From positions 2,666,001 to 2,730,000 of the forward strand of contig JAQQWL010000002.1 in the NCBI GenBank assembly GCA_038363925.1: DNA of 64,000 nucleotides, written 5' to 3'. How positions within the stretch are numbered: position 1 is the stretch's first letter; every line of letters begins with the position of its first letter. Below are positions 48,621 through 61,560 of this stretch, piece by piece. The notes beneath the pieces are model-generated. The model did not search any database and had not been told where the DNA came from. It saw only the letters and a program-made list of their open reading frames with translations. The translations under genes and the position numbers were made by a program. This DNA comes from Apiospora phragmitis. Its lineage: Eukaryota; Ascomycota; Sordariomycetes; Amphisphaeriales; Apiosporaceae.

Positions 48621-50055
48621 TTCATTTAAAAGAAATCGAGCTATTTATTAAAATATTAATAAATTATATTACGAAATTAAATTTTATTATTATTTTTAAA
48701 ACCGCGTATTCTATTATTTTTATTTAAAATAATATTAAATTAAAATTTAACGTATTTAATTTAATATTTTATTATTTAAACGAAATAATTTATAAATTAG
48801 CTATATGTTTTTAAACGTTTATATTTAATTTATTACGTTTAAAAACAATTAGTACTTATAACTTTTAAGTTATTTAACCTTTAGTAGATAATTATATACT
48901 TTATTTTTATTAAAAATAAAGTTTTTATTTATTTAAAAAACTTTTTAGTATTATTTTTAAATACTATAAATTAAATAATAATATATATATATATATATAT
49001 ATATAGTAATAGATAAAATAACTTTTATAAAAAATTAAATACGTATTTTATAAAAAACTCATTTAATAATTTTTAATCGTTAAAAAATTAAAAAATCGTG
49101 TGTTTAATTTAAAAAAGCCTTTATTATATAAAAATTCTAAGAGCTATAAAACGAGAAAGTAAAAAAGAAACGTTTAGCGATTAATAAATACGGAATAAGG
49201 GGTTCGTTAAAACAAAGGGCGACCGGTAAAAAGCGCTATAATATTTACGGCGAAATAGGTTATAATATATAAATATATAAAAAAGATATAAAATTAAATA
49301 AGGAATCGAATAAAGAATAGTTTTAATTAATTTAAAACGTTAAAGTTAAATTAATTTATATAAAAGTAATAAAATATAAAAAAGTGGCCGTTTTAATAAC
49401 ATAGTCGACTTAATAATAAACCACGTTAAAATAATTTAAATTAATAAAAACGTTATTATTATAAATATTTTTATAAAAAAGTGTTTATATTAATATTTTT
49501 AATAAAATAAAATCTTTTATAATTATATTATTTTAATTATTTAAATAATTAAAAACGTTTAAATATTATATATTTTATTATACTTCTTTTTAATAATATA
49601 AATTATTATATATATTAACTTATATTATTAATTAATATTAACGAGTTAAAATTTTTATTTAACCTTTCTTTTATTAATCATAAATACCTTATGCGAGAAG
49701 CTTTTAAAAAGAGACTTAAAAAATAACGTTATTTTAAAAAAGTAGCTTTAATAAACCACTATTTAATTTATAAAGAGAATAGTTATAATAAGTAAAAGTA
49801 TAAAAAACTACACGACTAGTTTTAAAGCTAAAGCTTATTAAACTTTAAGGCGTGCTTTAATAAATAATATTAATAAAAAAAAGGCGATATAATTATTAAA
49901 AATTAATAAAGTAAATAAATATTTATAAAAGTAAAGTAAAGTACTTAAATCCTTTACTTTATTAATTAATAAAATTAATAAATAATAAATTTTAATGTAT
50001 TAGACGAATTTAATATGTTAAGGTTAGCTAGTTTAACTTTACGAGCGAGAGGGCC
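48621..50055 (-). repeat. Right inverted arm of the block
   Basis: The reverse complement begins GGCCCTCT at 50,055 and follows the order of the left arm. It is about 360 bases longer because of an additional segment at about 49,430-49,900. The arm ends against the LTR at 48,620. Beyond 50,055 the composition returns to normal within a few tens of bases. Confidence 0.7.
48980..49008. repeat. TA microsatellite
   Basis: About 14 TA units inside the right arm. A shorter TA run lies at 21,757-21,772 in the left arm. Confidence 0.8.
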
Positions 50056-53000
50056 GTACTAAATTACGTCGAGAGCTGAAAAGAGGTGGTTTCACTTTTT
50101 AGTTAGGTGTGTGGCTTTTGCAAGTTTCCTAATGCTACGTTGAGCCTTTCAACACCACTTCCTTCCGCCCTGTCGATGGAGATGGAAGAGACGCAGAACC
50201 AAAATAGGGGAGTATGCAATTAGACTGGATGCAGTTTGAAGAGTGAGGGGGCAAGCTGCGGCAGGCCCAAAGTATGGGGACGGCCGTTGACGGAAATGGA
50301 AAGTCTAGACGACGGCCTGATAGTCGTGCCACAATCGAGGCAACAGAACGACCTCAGCACATTTCATTTACATTCGCCTTACATGCGGCAAGCCGATTGG
50401 CATCAGGCTACCAGATACTACACCGACACCCGACGCCGTCAACTACTACTACCTCTTGCTACTACTAGCAATCATGCAGGTGTTCTTAGGTTTTGATGGG
50501 GATATGATAAAACAGAGGCAACGACGAATGCGGGCCGAACGCTGCGAGGGTTTCCCTACATTGCGCTTCCGCATGCCCGTCTCGCCCAATGTAAGATGAC
50601 GTGCATCTTCAATGTCTCAGGAGGCATTCCTCATCCCTTTGCGAGCAGAATAGCCCGAGGAAACCCGATGAAAAGACTCCGGCTTCCGTGGATGGTAATG
50701 ACATGCGTAAAAGAGCAAAGGCAACTTGGGCTACGAAATAGTCACTGGACGGTTGGTTTGTTCAATCATGTTACAACTCTGCCGAATTCTCCTGATCGGC
50801 AATGAGAATCATCAACTGCATTTGTACTCGCTGGCGTAACACCAAATATGGAGCGTTGTTGACCATGCATATTCATATCATATCGCATTTCGGTTTCGGG
50901 GGTTGCTCTCTCGGCCGATTGTCACCTTGTTTCCATCTATGTACGTACATACGTCTAAGGAGTAGCATCCTGCGTGGAAAGCGGCGTTCGTCCGCTTGCG
51001 AGTCCCAAGTCCTCCAATGAACCGGCGGCTCCTTGGCAGAGAGTGCTATGTATGGGGGCTGGGACTAGGTTAGCGTCCTCTGTTGATATCTATATACATA
51101 CCTATACAACCGCAACCGCCTTGTGCATATGTGGTCAAGGTCGTATTTGTACGTAAGTCTTTGAGCAGGTAGATCAGTGTGGGGAAACCGTTCGCAGCCG
51201 TCTACATGTATCTCGAAAGAGGAGGGTAGTGGTGGGCGGAAGTGGAAGGGGAGGGGGTAAGCAATAGCGCCATCACCATATTGGAGAAAGGGAGGAGAAT
51301 ATGGACGACAACCACCTATCTATGTAGCCCTGTCCAATCACGTCGTATAGAGCTGACGCACTCCATCTATCTCGACTGGAGAGTAGCACCGGCACCCGAG
51401 CTAAGCCCGGCGTGATGATTATCTGTCCACCACCGAGCGCTTAGTAGTCGGAGGCGGAGGATAGGACTGACGACCAAAAGTTCTAAGTATATCCCGTCGC
51501 CTTGGACTTGGCGAATGGGTGTATGATGCAGCACCCTCGCTCGCTCTTGCTGATTGCATAAGGCAGATAGGTAGTGTCCTAGGACCTGTCACCAAATCGG
51601 CGCGATTCCTCTTGGCTGGAGTCCCCAGTCCGCTTCAATCCCATACATGTCTACCGTGATGTAGTTTTCTTTTGGAGGATGGTGGTGGCCACCGCAATGA
51701 GGCAATCTAATTTCAAAGACGGGCTCTCCTCTGGTTGATAATGAAATTCTAGGCTGATCTCCTGCTCCCACGTGTCACCGTTGGTTGCGGTTTTGTATCA
51801 CATCCCTGTTTAAAACCCCTCGGGTTCAGCTGGCTGGCTGGATATTGACGGCATCAACCAGATCGACCCAGCGAGGTGTCATAGAAAGGGCCCCCAGAAG
51901 GGCAACTACCCCAAATTTGCCTGCCTGCCGGGGCTTGTATGTACATGCAAGGTTGACGGTGATCCGGGGATGGTTTGTTTGCATGTATCCGTATGTACAA
52001 TTATATAACGTCCGTCGGTTCCTCATCAAATGACCTATCAACTCCAGCGTACGAGGAAGAGCCGTTGGACCGGGTGGTGAACTCGCCGCCCCCCTAGTCA
52101 GCAAACATATGATAGAAAACCGACCTGTCATATTTGTGGTTTCCGGAGAAACTCGAACACAGGATACAGCCGCAGACAACGGCACAGTCGGTCATATATG
52201 CAGCGAATACGCCATAGACAGACAGGTGTGTTACATACATACTTACACATCGGGTTCACAGAGCTGCAAGTTCCCTAACCTCGATGGCGCTTGAGGCGGA
52301 AAATCCCAAACAGCACGAGCGGCTCGTGGAATGTGGAGTGTACTGTGACACAGAGAACGGCCATGCCCCGCGTTCTTTACATTGGGTGCGAGTATTGCGC
52401 GAGAACAAAAAAAGGCCTCCCTCGCTTGGGGGCAGGATCGGATCCTGGCAGGATTTCACGGGTTTGTAGGAAAAAGCTGACCGTTCTCCTTGCTTTTGAC
52501 GGAAGAAGACCTCCATCCACACTATTGCTATGCGTCAGCTGGCATGCGTGGTAGTGTGGCAGTCGCTAGTTCTCACGACGTTGTAGAAAAGTCAGGCAGT
52601 CCGATATGGTGCTGCATGTCATCGTGGAGGAAGGAGGAGGATTTTGAAGTCATCTCCGCGTGGAGCGAGATCTAATCAGCAATTGAGTGTGATCGGACTA
52701 GGCAATGGCCACTTGGTGTCGCTGATCCCCGGAGACTTGGATGGACTGGGTTTAAGCCGATATGCACCTGAAGCAGCATCGGGTATAGCGTCCTGGCTGC
52801 TCTCGCCGTACCTCTCTCATCCCTGTGCCATGCGCTTACACCCCTCTCCGCAACTGTTCCTGAATTCACCCAGCAGCGCCTATCATGATATCATCATCAT
52901 CAACCCCGGACTTTTGCTCCGTATTTGCTCGTCAGATTATTTGTGACGAGTGGGCTAGCGTGTCTTTGCTTTATTGCTCCATTTGTGGTGGTTGACCCAG

Positions 53001-56000
53001 GGAAAGAAGAATATGTAGTACATGCCGACATAGATTTCGGCCCAGATGCCCAGATGCGCCCGGGTTTGGCTGATTGGCTGGGAAGCAGAGGGGGCGCGAC
53101 AAGTTCCCTCTTTGGGTAAACGGGGTCTGGGCTGGCCTCACGAGTGACGATGTGCTCATGTGGAGGGGAAAGGGACAGGAAAAAAAAAGGCTTGGCGGAG
53201 CGGGCTTCACGATAATGCGGCCACACCCGGAATCTGCCCCATGGTATGTAAGCGGTGCTTCGTCTGCTTTCGGCATACATACCGGGGTACCTCGTTCGAC
53301 GGTCGACGGTCTAGACCACGATCCACCACTCAGTACCCTCGATTGCAAGCCTAGTTTTGGATGCATCGTGAGTATTGACAAGAGTAATGTGAGAAGTTGG
53401 AGGAGGAGGAAAAAAGGGAGGACCCGGCGCCACCCCCGCAATATCCTCTATTGGCTACGAATAGAGAGTCGTGGCCCTCTCAGGAACCAGACTTTTGTGA
53501 GAGACCCAATCAACCCCTAATCGGATCTCTCGCGATGCAGGAAGTGTGTAGTATCCATTAATTGATAGGTGGATAGGTGGGCAATGGTGCCCAACCAGCA
53601 CTCCTTTGCTTTCAAACCACCACATGCTAACTCGATGGGAATCTCACAATGCCATTCTTGATAAACACGTACGCGGTGATATCACAGCACCTCGGTACTT
53701 TGCGTTCATGCACGTGTGTCTGTTGCTACGTCAATACATCTGGACGATGCTCATTCGGTTGTGGCCTTTCTCTCTCAATCAACATCTTCAACCCCAGAGT
53801 GTTGCACCCCGCTACGAACAAAACCCGGCATCAGCGGGGCTTTTCCCTTACTTTTTCGGGCGTACATTCATTGGCGGCTCGCTTGATGTCCAAGATCCAA
53901 TCTCGTTGCTGGCTGTGATGGGACGAGAAGTTCATTAACATGTTTATTATACCCTAAGTAGACAAGACCCGTGTGTCATGAACTATACTAAGTAATAAGT
54001 ATACACATACAGCCCTTACTAGCCAATGAATATACTCACTATCACCAGGTTCTTTGCTTACAGTAGTCGATAAGTCGTCCAGTCCCGTCCCCATCCTAAC
54101 CCAATCTGCCAAGCTTGCCGCACTCCGGCGCCAGCCTGCTTTCTCTCAGGCACAGCCCAAGCGCTCTTGTGTCGATCACCAGATTAACCCTGCTTGTATC
54201 CGGATAGTGTAGTAATGCCCAGGGTGTGATACAAACCTTGCGTGTACTGGCCGGTCGTGAACGGAGCATCATCGAGTCATAGCTTTCGTACGAGATCCAA
54301 GCAGGCATGGATCACCGAGTGAGCAGTTGCATGAGTATGGATGACGGCTGTATGTAGTACATCTTCCCTTGTTATAATTCTACGTATCAGTTCCCCAAGA
54401 GCCAGACATTATTCCGATCTGACCGCGATTGACGCGATTTGACCCTTCCAACCCCTACCAGAAACATTGAACACTTATGATGGACTACAGAATGTGACGA
54501 GTTAGTCAGAAACCTCTGGCACTCCGTACCTACAGTACCAACTACACTTGGCAGCACAGGAAACAAGAGAGACAGAGTTAGCACTTTGCAGTAGCCCGCC
54601 CACTCCATCCAATGAAGTGCCTCATATTGCTAGTAGCATTGAGCCGCTCTATTCCATACTACAGTACTACCGCCGGTCTGCCGACTTACACAAGAAAAGA
54701 AAAAGCTCATGGGAGACCTTGATTACATACATGCAACTGCAGCCGAATGCTGCAACCCTCGTACTTCTCTTATGTCGTACGACCGGTCACTTATTGCCAA
54801 CATGGTCTTCGTCTCTGACGACGACAGTAAATACCCTTTCTGTGGTTCTTCTTTTGACCCCAAGGAAGAGGCGACGTTGCTATCTGGCCAAGAGTGTATC
54901 TTACGACGGACGGTATATTGATAGATAGACTTCCGGTACCTGGCGTTTCTCCAAAGGCAAAAATGTGATCGATCGAATGGTTGATCAATCAGAGGTGGCC
55001 GGACCGCGGCGCCGCCGTCGCGAGCTGCATGGTGCAAAACTTTTCCTTCTTTTCCTTCTTTTTCCTACATGCTTAGCCTGCAGGACTGCAATGCATCACT
55101 CAGGAAGGAGGCAGCCGTTGATGATTGTTTGTTGCTCAATCGCAAGTTTCCGGGCGCCAAGTCATGCATGAACCGGAACGGCATGCTGTATACGACTGCA
55201 GACTGACCCAACAGGAGCAGATACCCAGACATAATTGCAATGGAATCGCATGCGAGCGAGCGAGCCAGCCAGTCAGCCAGGCAGATCCAATCAATCAATT
55301 CGAACGCATACATGCATCATCTTGTGGACTGATGGATGCCCTCTTAGTCAGGAGTCAGGTAGATACATAGATAGACACAGCTTAAGAGAGAGCGACCCCT
55401 GCTCTGCTATCAATTAGTATGCCTGTCCCTGGGCAGTCCTGAGGCCTGGCCGTCCTATAGTCCTGGCCCCTTGCCTGCCTGCCCCCCTAGTTCCCTGCCA
55501 AACATGGAATATGGCATCAACGTAGCACGACATCGAAACCTCCGGATGGTTCCTCTCTCGTCGAGACCCAGTCTTGCGCGCATAACCCAGAGATGCCAAT
55601 TACTTTTGCCGGGGGTTCCAAGTTCACCTGCGTGCGTCCTGAAGACGTTATCCTGGCCATGATTGAGCGCAAATCGAATATCATCGAATGCGAGCTGGTT
55701 GATAGCGAAATAGTAGAACTTGCTTTTGCAAACCCAGCGCGGCCCCCCGAACGTTCCAGAGTAGCGGCTCATCACGAACTCGGGCCAGGAAAGGCCCACA
55801 ATGTCATGAGCCGCACGAATGTTGGGCTTATCAAGCCAACTAGATTTACGATCTGAGCCTCATCTTCAACTTCACACATGCATGGCTCCAGCAACCGTGA
55901 AGATATAAATAAACAGCTACGTAGAGAAAGAGCTCCTCTGCTGAGTGCTTCTCCATTCGCGTACGGCTTCCGTCCTCCTCACGGTGTTTCTCGCTATCTG

Positions 56001-57652
56001 AGATCCGGCGATTGTGCCCAGCGCGGATCTGCAACTCCGTAATGGCAATTATAATAGAGTTTTACCACTTGGACAAAACTCCATATCAGAAGGTTACATG
56101 AACCTCCTAGTAGCCAAACCAACAAAGCTGTCAGATTATCTATCCTCGTTATGTCCGATCCCAAACTAAAAGGACAACTCAGGTAGGCACGCTGTTAAGC
56201 CAGCTCCAATATTCCATTTGATCCATCGAGCTACCACAATTCAAGATGGAAGAGGAGACACAGGGCTTGGCATGCTGGGTCGCCCAGAAGAACTCCACGC
56301 CAGGATGCCCACCCACCACGCCAGGATCCATCCACCATCTTGCTCGATTCAAGAAAGAATGTACTGTATAATTCCGAGATTCCAATACATCTACCGACTC
56401 TTCGGCAGAAGGAACAGGAAAAAACAAGATTTTAATAGGAGACGACGGGCTGCGATATCCCAACAGCCATTCTTCTCCAGCCATACCCGCTTCTCCAGCG
56501 GTACATGCATATACATAAGCATCACGTAACCTTGCGGATTCGTCCCTATGTACTTCATATGGAGAGTCGGGCGCCACTGCACTGTGTACTGTACAATATA
56601 TATCGACGTTTTTGTTGATCGTTCCATATTTCCGTACAAAGCCCACCAAGCAACATACAAAGAACGATGCCTACATATGGCCGCAACCTTTCTTATTGTG
56701 GTGGCCCAACCTAGGGGAATCAATCGTCCTAGCAGGTACTCCGTACACTGGGGATAGACATTTGAGATAGGCACTTAGGTACCTACTGCACCCATACGGG
56801 CAGAGTGCATTTGATGTGTGCGTGCCTTCAATGAAGGAAATCTATAGTAGTATACAGGTATCATACCCAATGGGACGTCACGGTCTGGTAGCATCTGCTC
56901 CCGCACCCGGCTTCTTTTCTTTGCAACCTACCTCGAGTACAGACATGTATCAATGTGTGAGATCATGTTCAGTAGGGAGAGACATACATACATACTGTAG
57001 GGTATGTGCAAGTACGAGAAGGCATGTACTTTCTCAGGCCTGCCTAGCCTCTGCCCACCCAGCCTGAAGCCCCAGCACGCCCAAAGAAAGTAGTGCACCC
57101 TTTATGTATGTACATATGTCCTACGTACATGCTTTGCTAGTGGGCTGGCCCATCCAGCACTTGAGCAGCAGCAGCAGTAGAGCAGATTGTGGAACTCCCT
57201 TACCCACCAAGGCGACCAGGACCCATGCATTGATTGATTCCCTGCCTTCCCCCCCTAAGGTTCTTTCAAATCAGATCCGTGCTGACCTACCGCCTGTCCA
57301 GTCACTGACCAGTCCTGGCGGCTCCTGGCCTGCCTCCAACCCACTTGCCCGCCTGCCCGCTCGCTCGCTCACTCACTCTTAACACTCCTCCCATACCGGC
57401 TCGCCTGCCACTTTCGACTGTCCGTATTCGCTGCCAACAAGATTTGGTCGTCTGTTCACAAACTCCCTCCCCAAATTCTGATTCAGTCGATATTCACAAT
57501 TTTTAACCTTCGGCCTTTTCCCTTCTTCTCACTACCTTACCTTTCTCTACTGGCGCTGTAACTTTGGTTTCTTCTACTTCTATTTGACGCTTCCATTCGA
57601 GGCTTCGACCCTTTTTCCAACCCGACTTAATAATCCGCCCTGACAGCCAATA

Positions 57653-57664
57653 ATGACGTCCTGA
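57653..57664 (+). promoter_or_regulatory. Minimal upstream ORF in the kinase leader
   Basis: ATG followed by two codons and TGA. It matters only if transcription starts upstream of it. Confidence 0.35.
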
Positions 57665-57796
57665 GGAGGAGGGGAAATCGCTATCTATCTTCGACCATTT
57701 CGCCTGCCTCTAGCAGACACAACAACCCTTTCCCCGGACGCAACCACTACCAGGCAATTTCCAAACACTAATTCATTTTCCCAAGAAAATCTTACC

Positions 57797-57808
57797 ATGA
57801 TTCAATGA
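57797..57808 (+). promoter_or_regulatory. Second minimal upstream ORF in the kinase leader
   Basis: ATG ATT CAA TGA, overlapping by 4 bases the next upstream ATG. Tight clustering of upstream ATGs just before a kinase start suggests translational control; this is inference. Confidence 0.35.
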
Positions 57809-57948
57809 CCCTCAGCATGACGGCTGCACCCACACAATCCACCATCCGAGACAGAACGATTCGACGACGACGCCGCCGAATACCTACCGCACCGCAATGG
57901 AGCCGCAATCATCATCCCGATCGGGGCAGCAGCCCCTTCAAAATATAA
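57805..57948 (+). promoter_or_regulatory. Upstream ORF overlapping the kinase start
   Basis: A 47-codon frame begins MTLSMTAAP, contains an Arg run (residues 20-25) and ends 50 bases after the kinase ATG in another frame. If the leader includes it, ribosomes starting here would bypass the main start. Confidence 0.45.
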
Positions 57949-60900
57949 AGACCGAATTCCTTTTGCAATCCCAAGTTCCCTCCCGGACTGCCAGCAGCAC
58001 CCCCGTCTCTTCGCCGGGCCTCTTCAGTCCCAATAACCCGCGCTCCGCCCTTAACTTCCCAACCCATCCTGCGTCGGATGCTTCCACGCCAGTTGCGATG
58101 AACTGTCCATATTTACACCCCTTGCAGAACCATCGGGTCAGAGAGTGAGTATTGCGTGGTGAACCCCGGATGTTTGGATAGAGTGGCTGAGAGTCATCTA
58201 GGACGCACAAGGCATTGGTGGATCTCGACTCAATGACCGGCCGCAAGATCATCAACCAGTACGAAGTCATCGAGGAGATCGGCCGTGGAGTCCACGGCAA
58301 AGTCAAACTCGCACGAAACCTCGAGAACGGCGAAAATGTCGCTATCAAGATCGTTGCTCGCTTTTCCAAGAAGCGACGCTTGGGCAAAGTCATGGCACTG
58401 TCTCCCCAGGACAAGACGAAGAAAGAGATTGCCATTCTCAAAAAGATCCGTCATCCCAACGTTGTTGCGCTTCTCGAGATCATCGACGACCCCGAACTTA
58501 AGAAAATCTACATGGTTCTTGAGCATGTCGAGCTGGGCGAGGTGGTTTGGCGCAAGAAGGGCATACCCTCAATATGCAACTGGGAAAGAAGACGCATTGA
58601 GAAAGAGATGAGCGGTGAGATGAGTACTGAGGAAGAGGAAGCTTACGTTCAAATCCTAGAACGCAAGCATGCCGTGACTGAGCTCAAGCGGGTGAGAATG
58701 CAGCAAAAGCTACAGCAAAGAGGACCCGAGGATTTCTGGAGCATCGAATACGGTGCGGCCAGTGAAGGAGATCCGTCATCCCTGCCACGCGTGCTATCTA
58801 GAGATGCTGTTCATGGCTCAGCCTCTGGCGCAGAGTGGAACTTCTCTGCCTCGCCACACGGATCGAGGTCGACGTCCCGCGCTGTTACACCTATTCCTTC
58901 CGAGACTGATTTTTCATCTGTTGGCGCCGACTACTCGAGTGATATGGAAACACCGGGGGCCACACATTCACGACCAGGCTCTGTAACCGCTCTCGAGGGT
59001 ACAATGTACGGCCCCTATGCAGCCGAAGAGGCTATGTTCCGTGGTCGGTCCCCCAGTATGGCCGATTCGATTATCTCCCACATGTCCTCGGTCGACTTCA
59101 ACACTCAACCGCATGACCCTTTCGCAGATGACTATTCATACGTACCTTGCTTTACAATCGAAGCTGCCCGCGCTACCTTTCGGGACACTGTTTTGGGCTT
59201 GGAGTATTTACACTACGAGGGAATTGTGCATCGTGATATCAAGCCCGCAAATCTTCTGTGGACCAAGGATCATCGTGTGAAGATCTCCGACTTTGGTGTT
59301 TCGTACTTCGGTCGACCTATTCGTGACGGAGAGGTGGACGAGTTTGTATCGGAATCCGAAGCACGCGATTTCGACGACGACCTCGAGCTTGCAAAGACGG
59401 TTGGCACGCCAGCTTTCTTCGCTCCCGAACTTTGTTATACCGACGTCGAGTGTGAGCAGCCCAAAATATCAGAGCAGATTGACGTGTGGTCCTTGGAAGT
59501 TACTTTGTACTGTCTGATTTTCGCCCGCATACCGTTCATGGCCGAGGATGAATTTCAAATGTTCCGGAAGATAGCAACCGATGATGTCTACATTCCGCGA
59601 CGACGTCTAAAACCCGTTGATCCTCTGACATCCCCTACTACGACATCACTATACCACCGCGTTAACAACGCGCCGTATCGGGATGATTGCGAGTTTGCGT
59701 ACGAAGAGATCGACGACCTTCTCTACGACCTGCTGTCGCGTATGCTCATCAAGAACCCGGAAAAGCGCATTAGATTGCGTGAAGTGAAGCGTCACCCATG
59801 GGTCGTACAAGGCATCGATAACCTTCTTGGTTGGCTCGATGACACAGATCCTTCACGACGGACTGCTGGCCGTAAGATTCAGGTGGACGAGCGCGAAGTC
59901 TCTCGGGCCGTCGTGCCTCTTACTTTCCTGGAGCGCGCCCGGTCGGTCATGAAGAAAGCCGTGGGCAAAGTCATTCCCTCTCCACCGCCCGGATGCTACA
60001 GTAACAAGAAGACGTGCAACTAGCAGTGCTGCAAGCTCTGTTGGCGACAGCCCACCAACGGCCGCATCTTCACCTCACTTTCGGGACAGCCGCCGTAAGA
60101 GTCTTCGCGGCGATGACTATTTTGTGAGTGCCAAAGAATCAGCGGGACATCACGAGCATCCTCTTTCCCAAAGTGTGACGGCTAGTCCACAAGCATCTCC
60201 TCCTGCGATGACGATGAGGATCGTAATGCTTTCAAGAACAGCCAAGTTCACTCGAGTTCGGTAGGCGGAGATCTTAAAGGCCAAGCAACCGGCTCCCACA
60301 GCAATTTTAACGCAAGCCCAGATGCCGCAAATCGGTCGCCCTCGAGGAAGACTACTTCGCCCGGGAAGACTTTTCCACCGTCGCACATACGCGCACGCTC
60401 GGTAAACAGCCAATTTCTTGTGCTCACAGCCGCGGGACGCGAATCACAAACGACACCAACAAGCCCTGCGGTTGGCACCTCATTTACGACGACCCTATTG
60501 CGGCACTACGAAAATCCCGTGACATGGAATCCCTCGATGACTCTTCACGATCACGCTCAGTCGACCGTGGTCTATTTGCAAGGGAGGACAAGCGAGCAGA
60601 AGCGAAAGTGTCTCTGAGCACTGCCATGGCACCAGGCAATGTTGAATCACCAAAGCGTCCTACACACTCCCACGTGTCCGACCCCAGCGGTAACAACGGG
60701 GACACCTCTATGGCATCACCCATGTTCTTCTCGCCGAAAGCCATCCGAACCTACCATCATGCCGCATCCGGATCCGACTCCAACCACTATGAGAGACCAT
60801 CCTTTTTGGCCGCCTGTTTAGATAACCGGCCATTGACGTCTCAAAAAGTTCTTCAGATGGATGCAAAGACACCGCCTGAGCGAGTCTACAAAGCTTCTAC

Positions 60901-61560
60901 CCCCGAATCCTTTGCTAGAGCACAAGAGCAGATGCAACGCCGTCAGCATCGTGAACACGAAGAGCAGGCAAGACGACAACAGTCCGAAGCGTCTCAACGG
61001 GATGTTGATCCGGCTTGCGTGCCGTGCCCCCTTCGTGCCCTCCATCACCCGATGATGAGACAAATATGGAAAAACCGTCGCCTCCATCTAGATGCGACAC
61101 TGTCGGGACGGTTGTCACTTCGAGCTCTGCATCATATGGCAATATGACCACCCCGTTGACTAGCCCCAGCGTGGCAGCGAGTCCGGTGCGGAAAGGCGAC
61201 TCGCCGATTTACCGGTCCGATCCTTCGCTTCCTGCTCTGCTTAGTGGAGCCAGCTCGGTTTCGGCGGACACTGAGGGTGACTTCTTGCTCCGCCCAGGCT
61301 CTGTAAACCGACCTTCGCTCATTGACACAACAGACTCGCTAACGCCTCCGGCAATGGCGAAAGAACCCATGGCTGGATTCCCTCTCGAGACCCTTGAGGA
61401 CGAACATGCATTCCACCTGCGAATGGCCAGCTCGACCCGCGCTATGCGGCCTTCTTCGGTCTTTTCCTCACAAGGTGTTGATGACGATGATAGCGATAGT
61501 GACGAGGGCGTGCTTATGATCAAACCTAGGAAAAAGGGGAACGAGTCAAGACCCGAATAG
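57897..61560 (+). CDS. CaMKK/Sak1-like Ser/Thr protein kinase, with several frameshifts in the tail
   Basis: Exon 1 is 57,897-58,144; a 57-base intron (GTGAGT, CTAG) leads to exon 2 from 58,202. The kinase domain shows the Gly loop GRGVHGKVKL, Lys132 in VAIKIV, HRDIKPANLLW (Asp428), DFGVSYF (446) and FFAPELC, with an insert of about 200 residues between lobes. The family (yeast Sak1/Tos3/Elm1, S. pombe Ssp1, Aspergillus CmkC) activates SNF1/AMPK-type kinases. The usual Gly of the D-x-W-S-x-G motif is Glu at residue 515 (GAA at 59,496). After about 59,970 the conserved Ser-rich tail (RRRATSSAASS, RKSRDMESLDDSSRSRS, LTSPSVAASPV, SLPALLSGASSVSAD, DDDDSDSDEG) continues in successive frames, with breaks near 59,975-59,990, 60,195-60,210, 60,420-60,510 and 61,027-61,031. 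Joined, it would be about 1,200 aa. The domain itself is uninterrupted. Confidence 0.85.

Larger units (their letters stand above)
21411..50055. repeat. RIP-mutated, AT-rich transposon nest (28.6 kb)
   Basis: Across this block the sequence is overwhelmingly A and T, TpA is everywhere, CpA and TpG are rare, and the remaining C is mostly in CpG. This is the pattern expected from RIP, which turns CpA into TpA in repeated DNA. No frame encodes an intact protein, but decayed gag, reverse transcriptase, RNase H, integrase, chromodomain and DDE-transposase segments can be read through stops. Repeated LTR sequences occur at least six times. The parts are listed separately. Such blocks usually behave as constitutive heterochromatin; that is inference here. 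Confidence 0.93.
50056..57896. other. Gene-poor region and kinase promoter/leader
   Basis: About 7.8 kb with ordinary composition but no open frame carrying a recognisable domain or plausible exon chain; the longest frame is about 150 codons and is mirrored by frames on the other strand. Short motifs such as tacatac, gtacatac and atgtatgtac recur (for example near 50,940, 51,105, 52,230 and 57,100), as does a gcgagcgagc/cagccagtcagcc run near 55,250-55,280. The last 700 bases are pyrimidine-rich and fit the leader of the kinase gene. Degenerate genes or non-coding RNA cannot be excluded by eye. Confidence 0.5.

Noticed and set aside
21411..50055. Centromere or AT-rich mitochondrial insertion
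   Set aside because: The block is explained by identifiable RIP-mutated transposons with target duplications; no mitochondrial genes and no satellite array are seen.
52971..53520. Open frames of about 150 codons on both strands
   Set aside because: Mirror-image frames without domain, signal peptide or exon partners; most likely non-coding.
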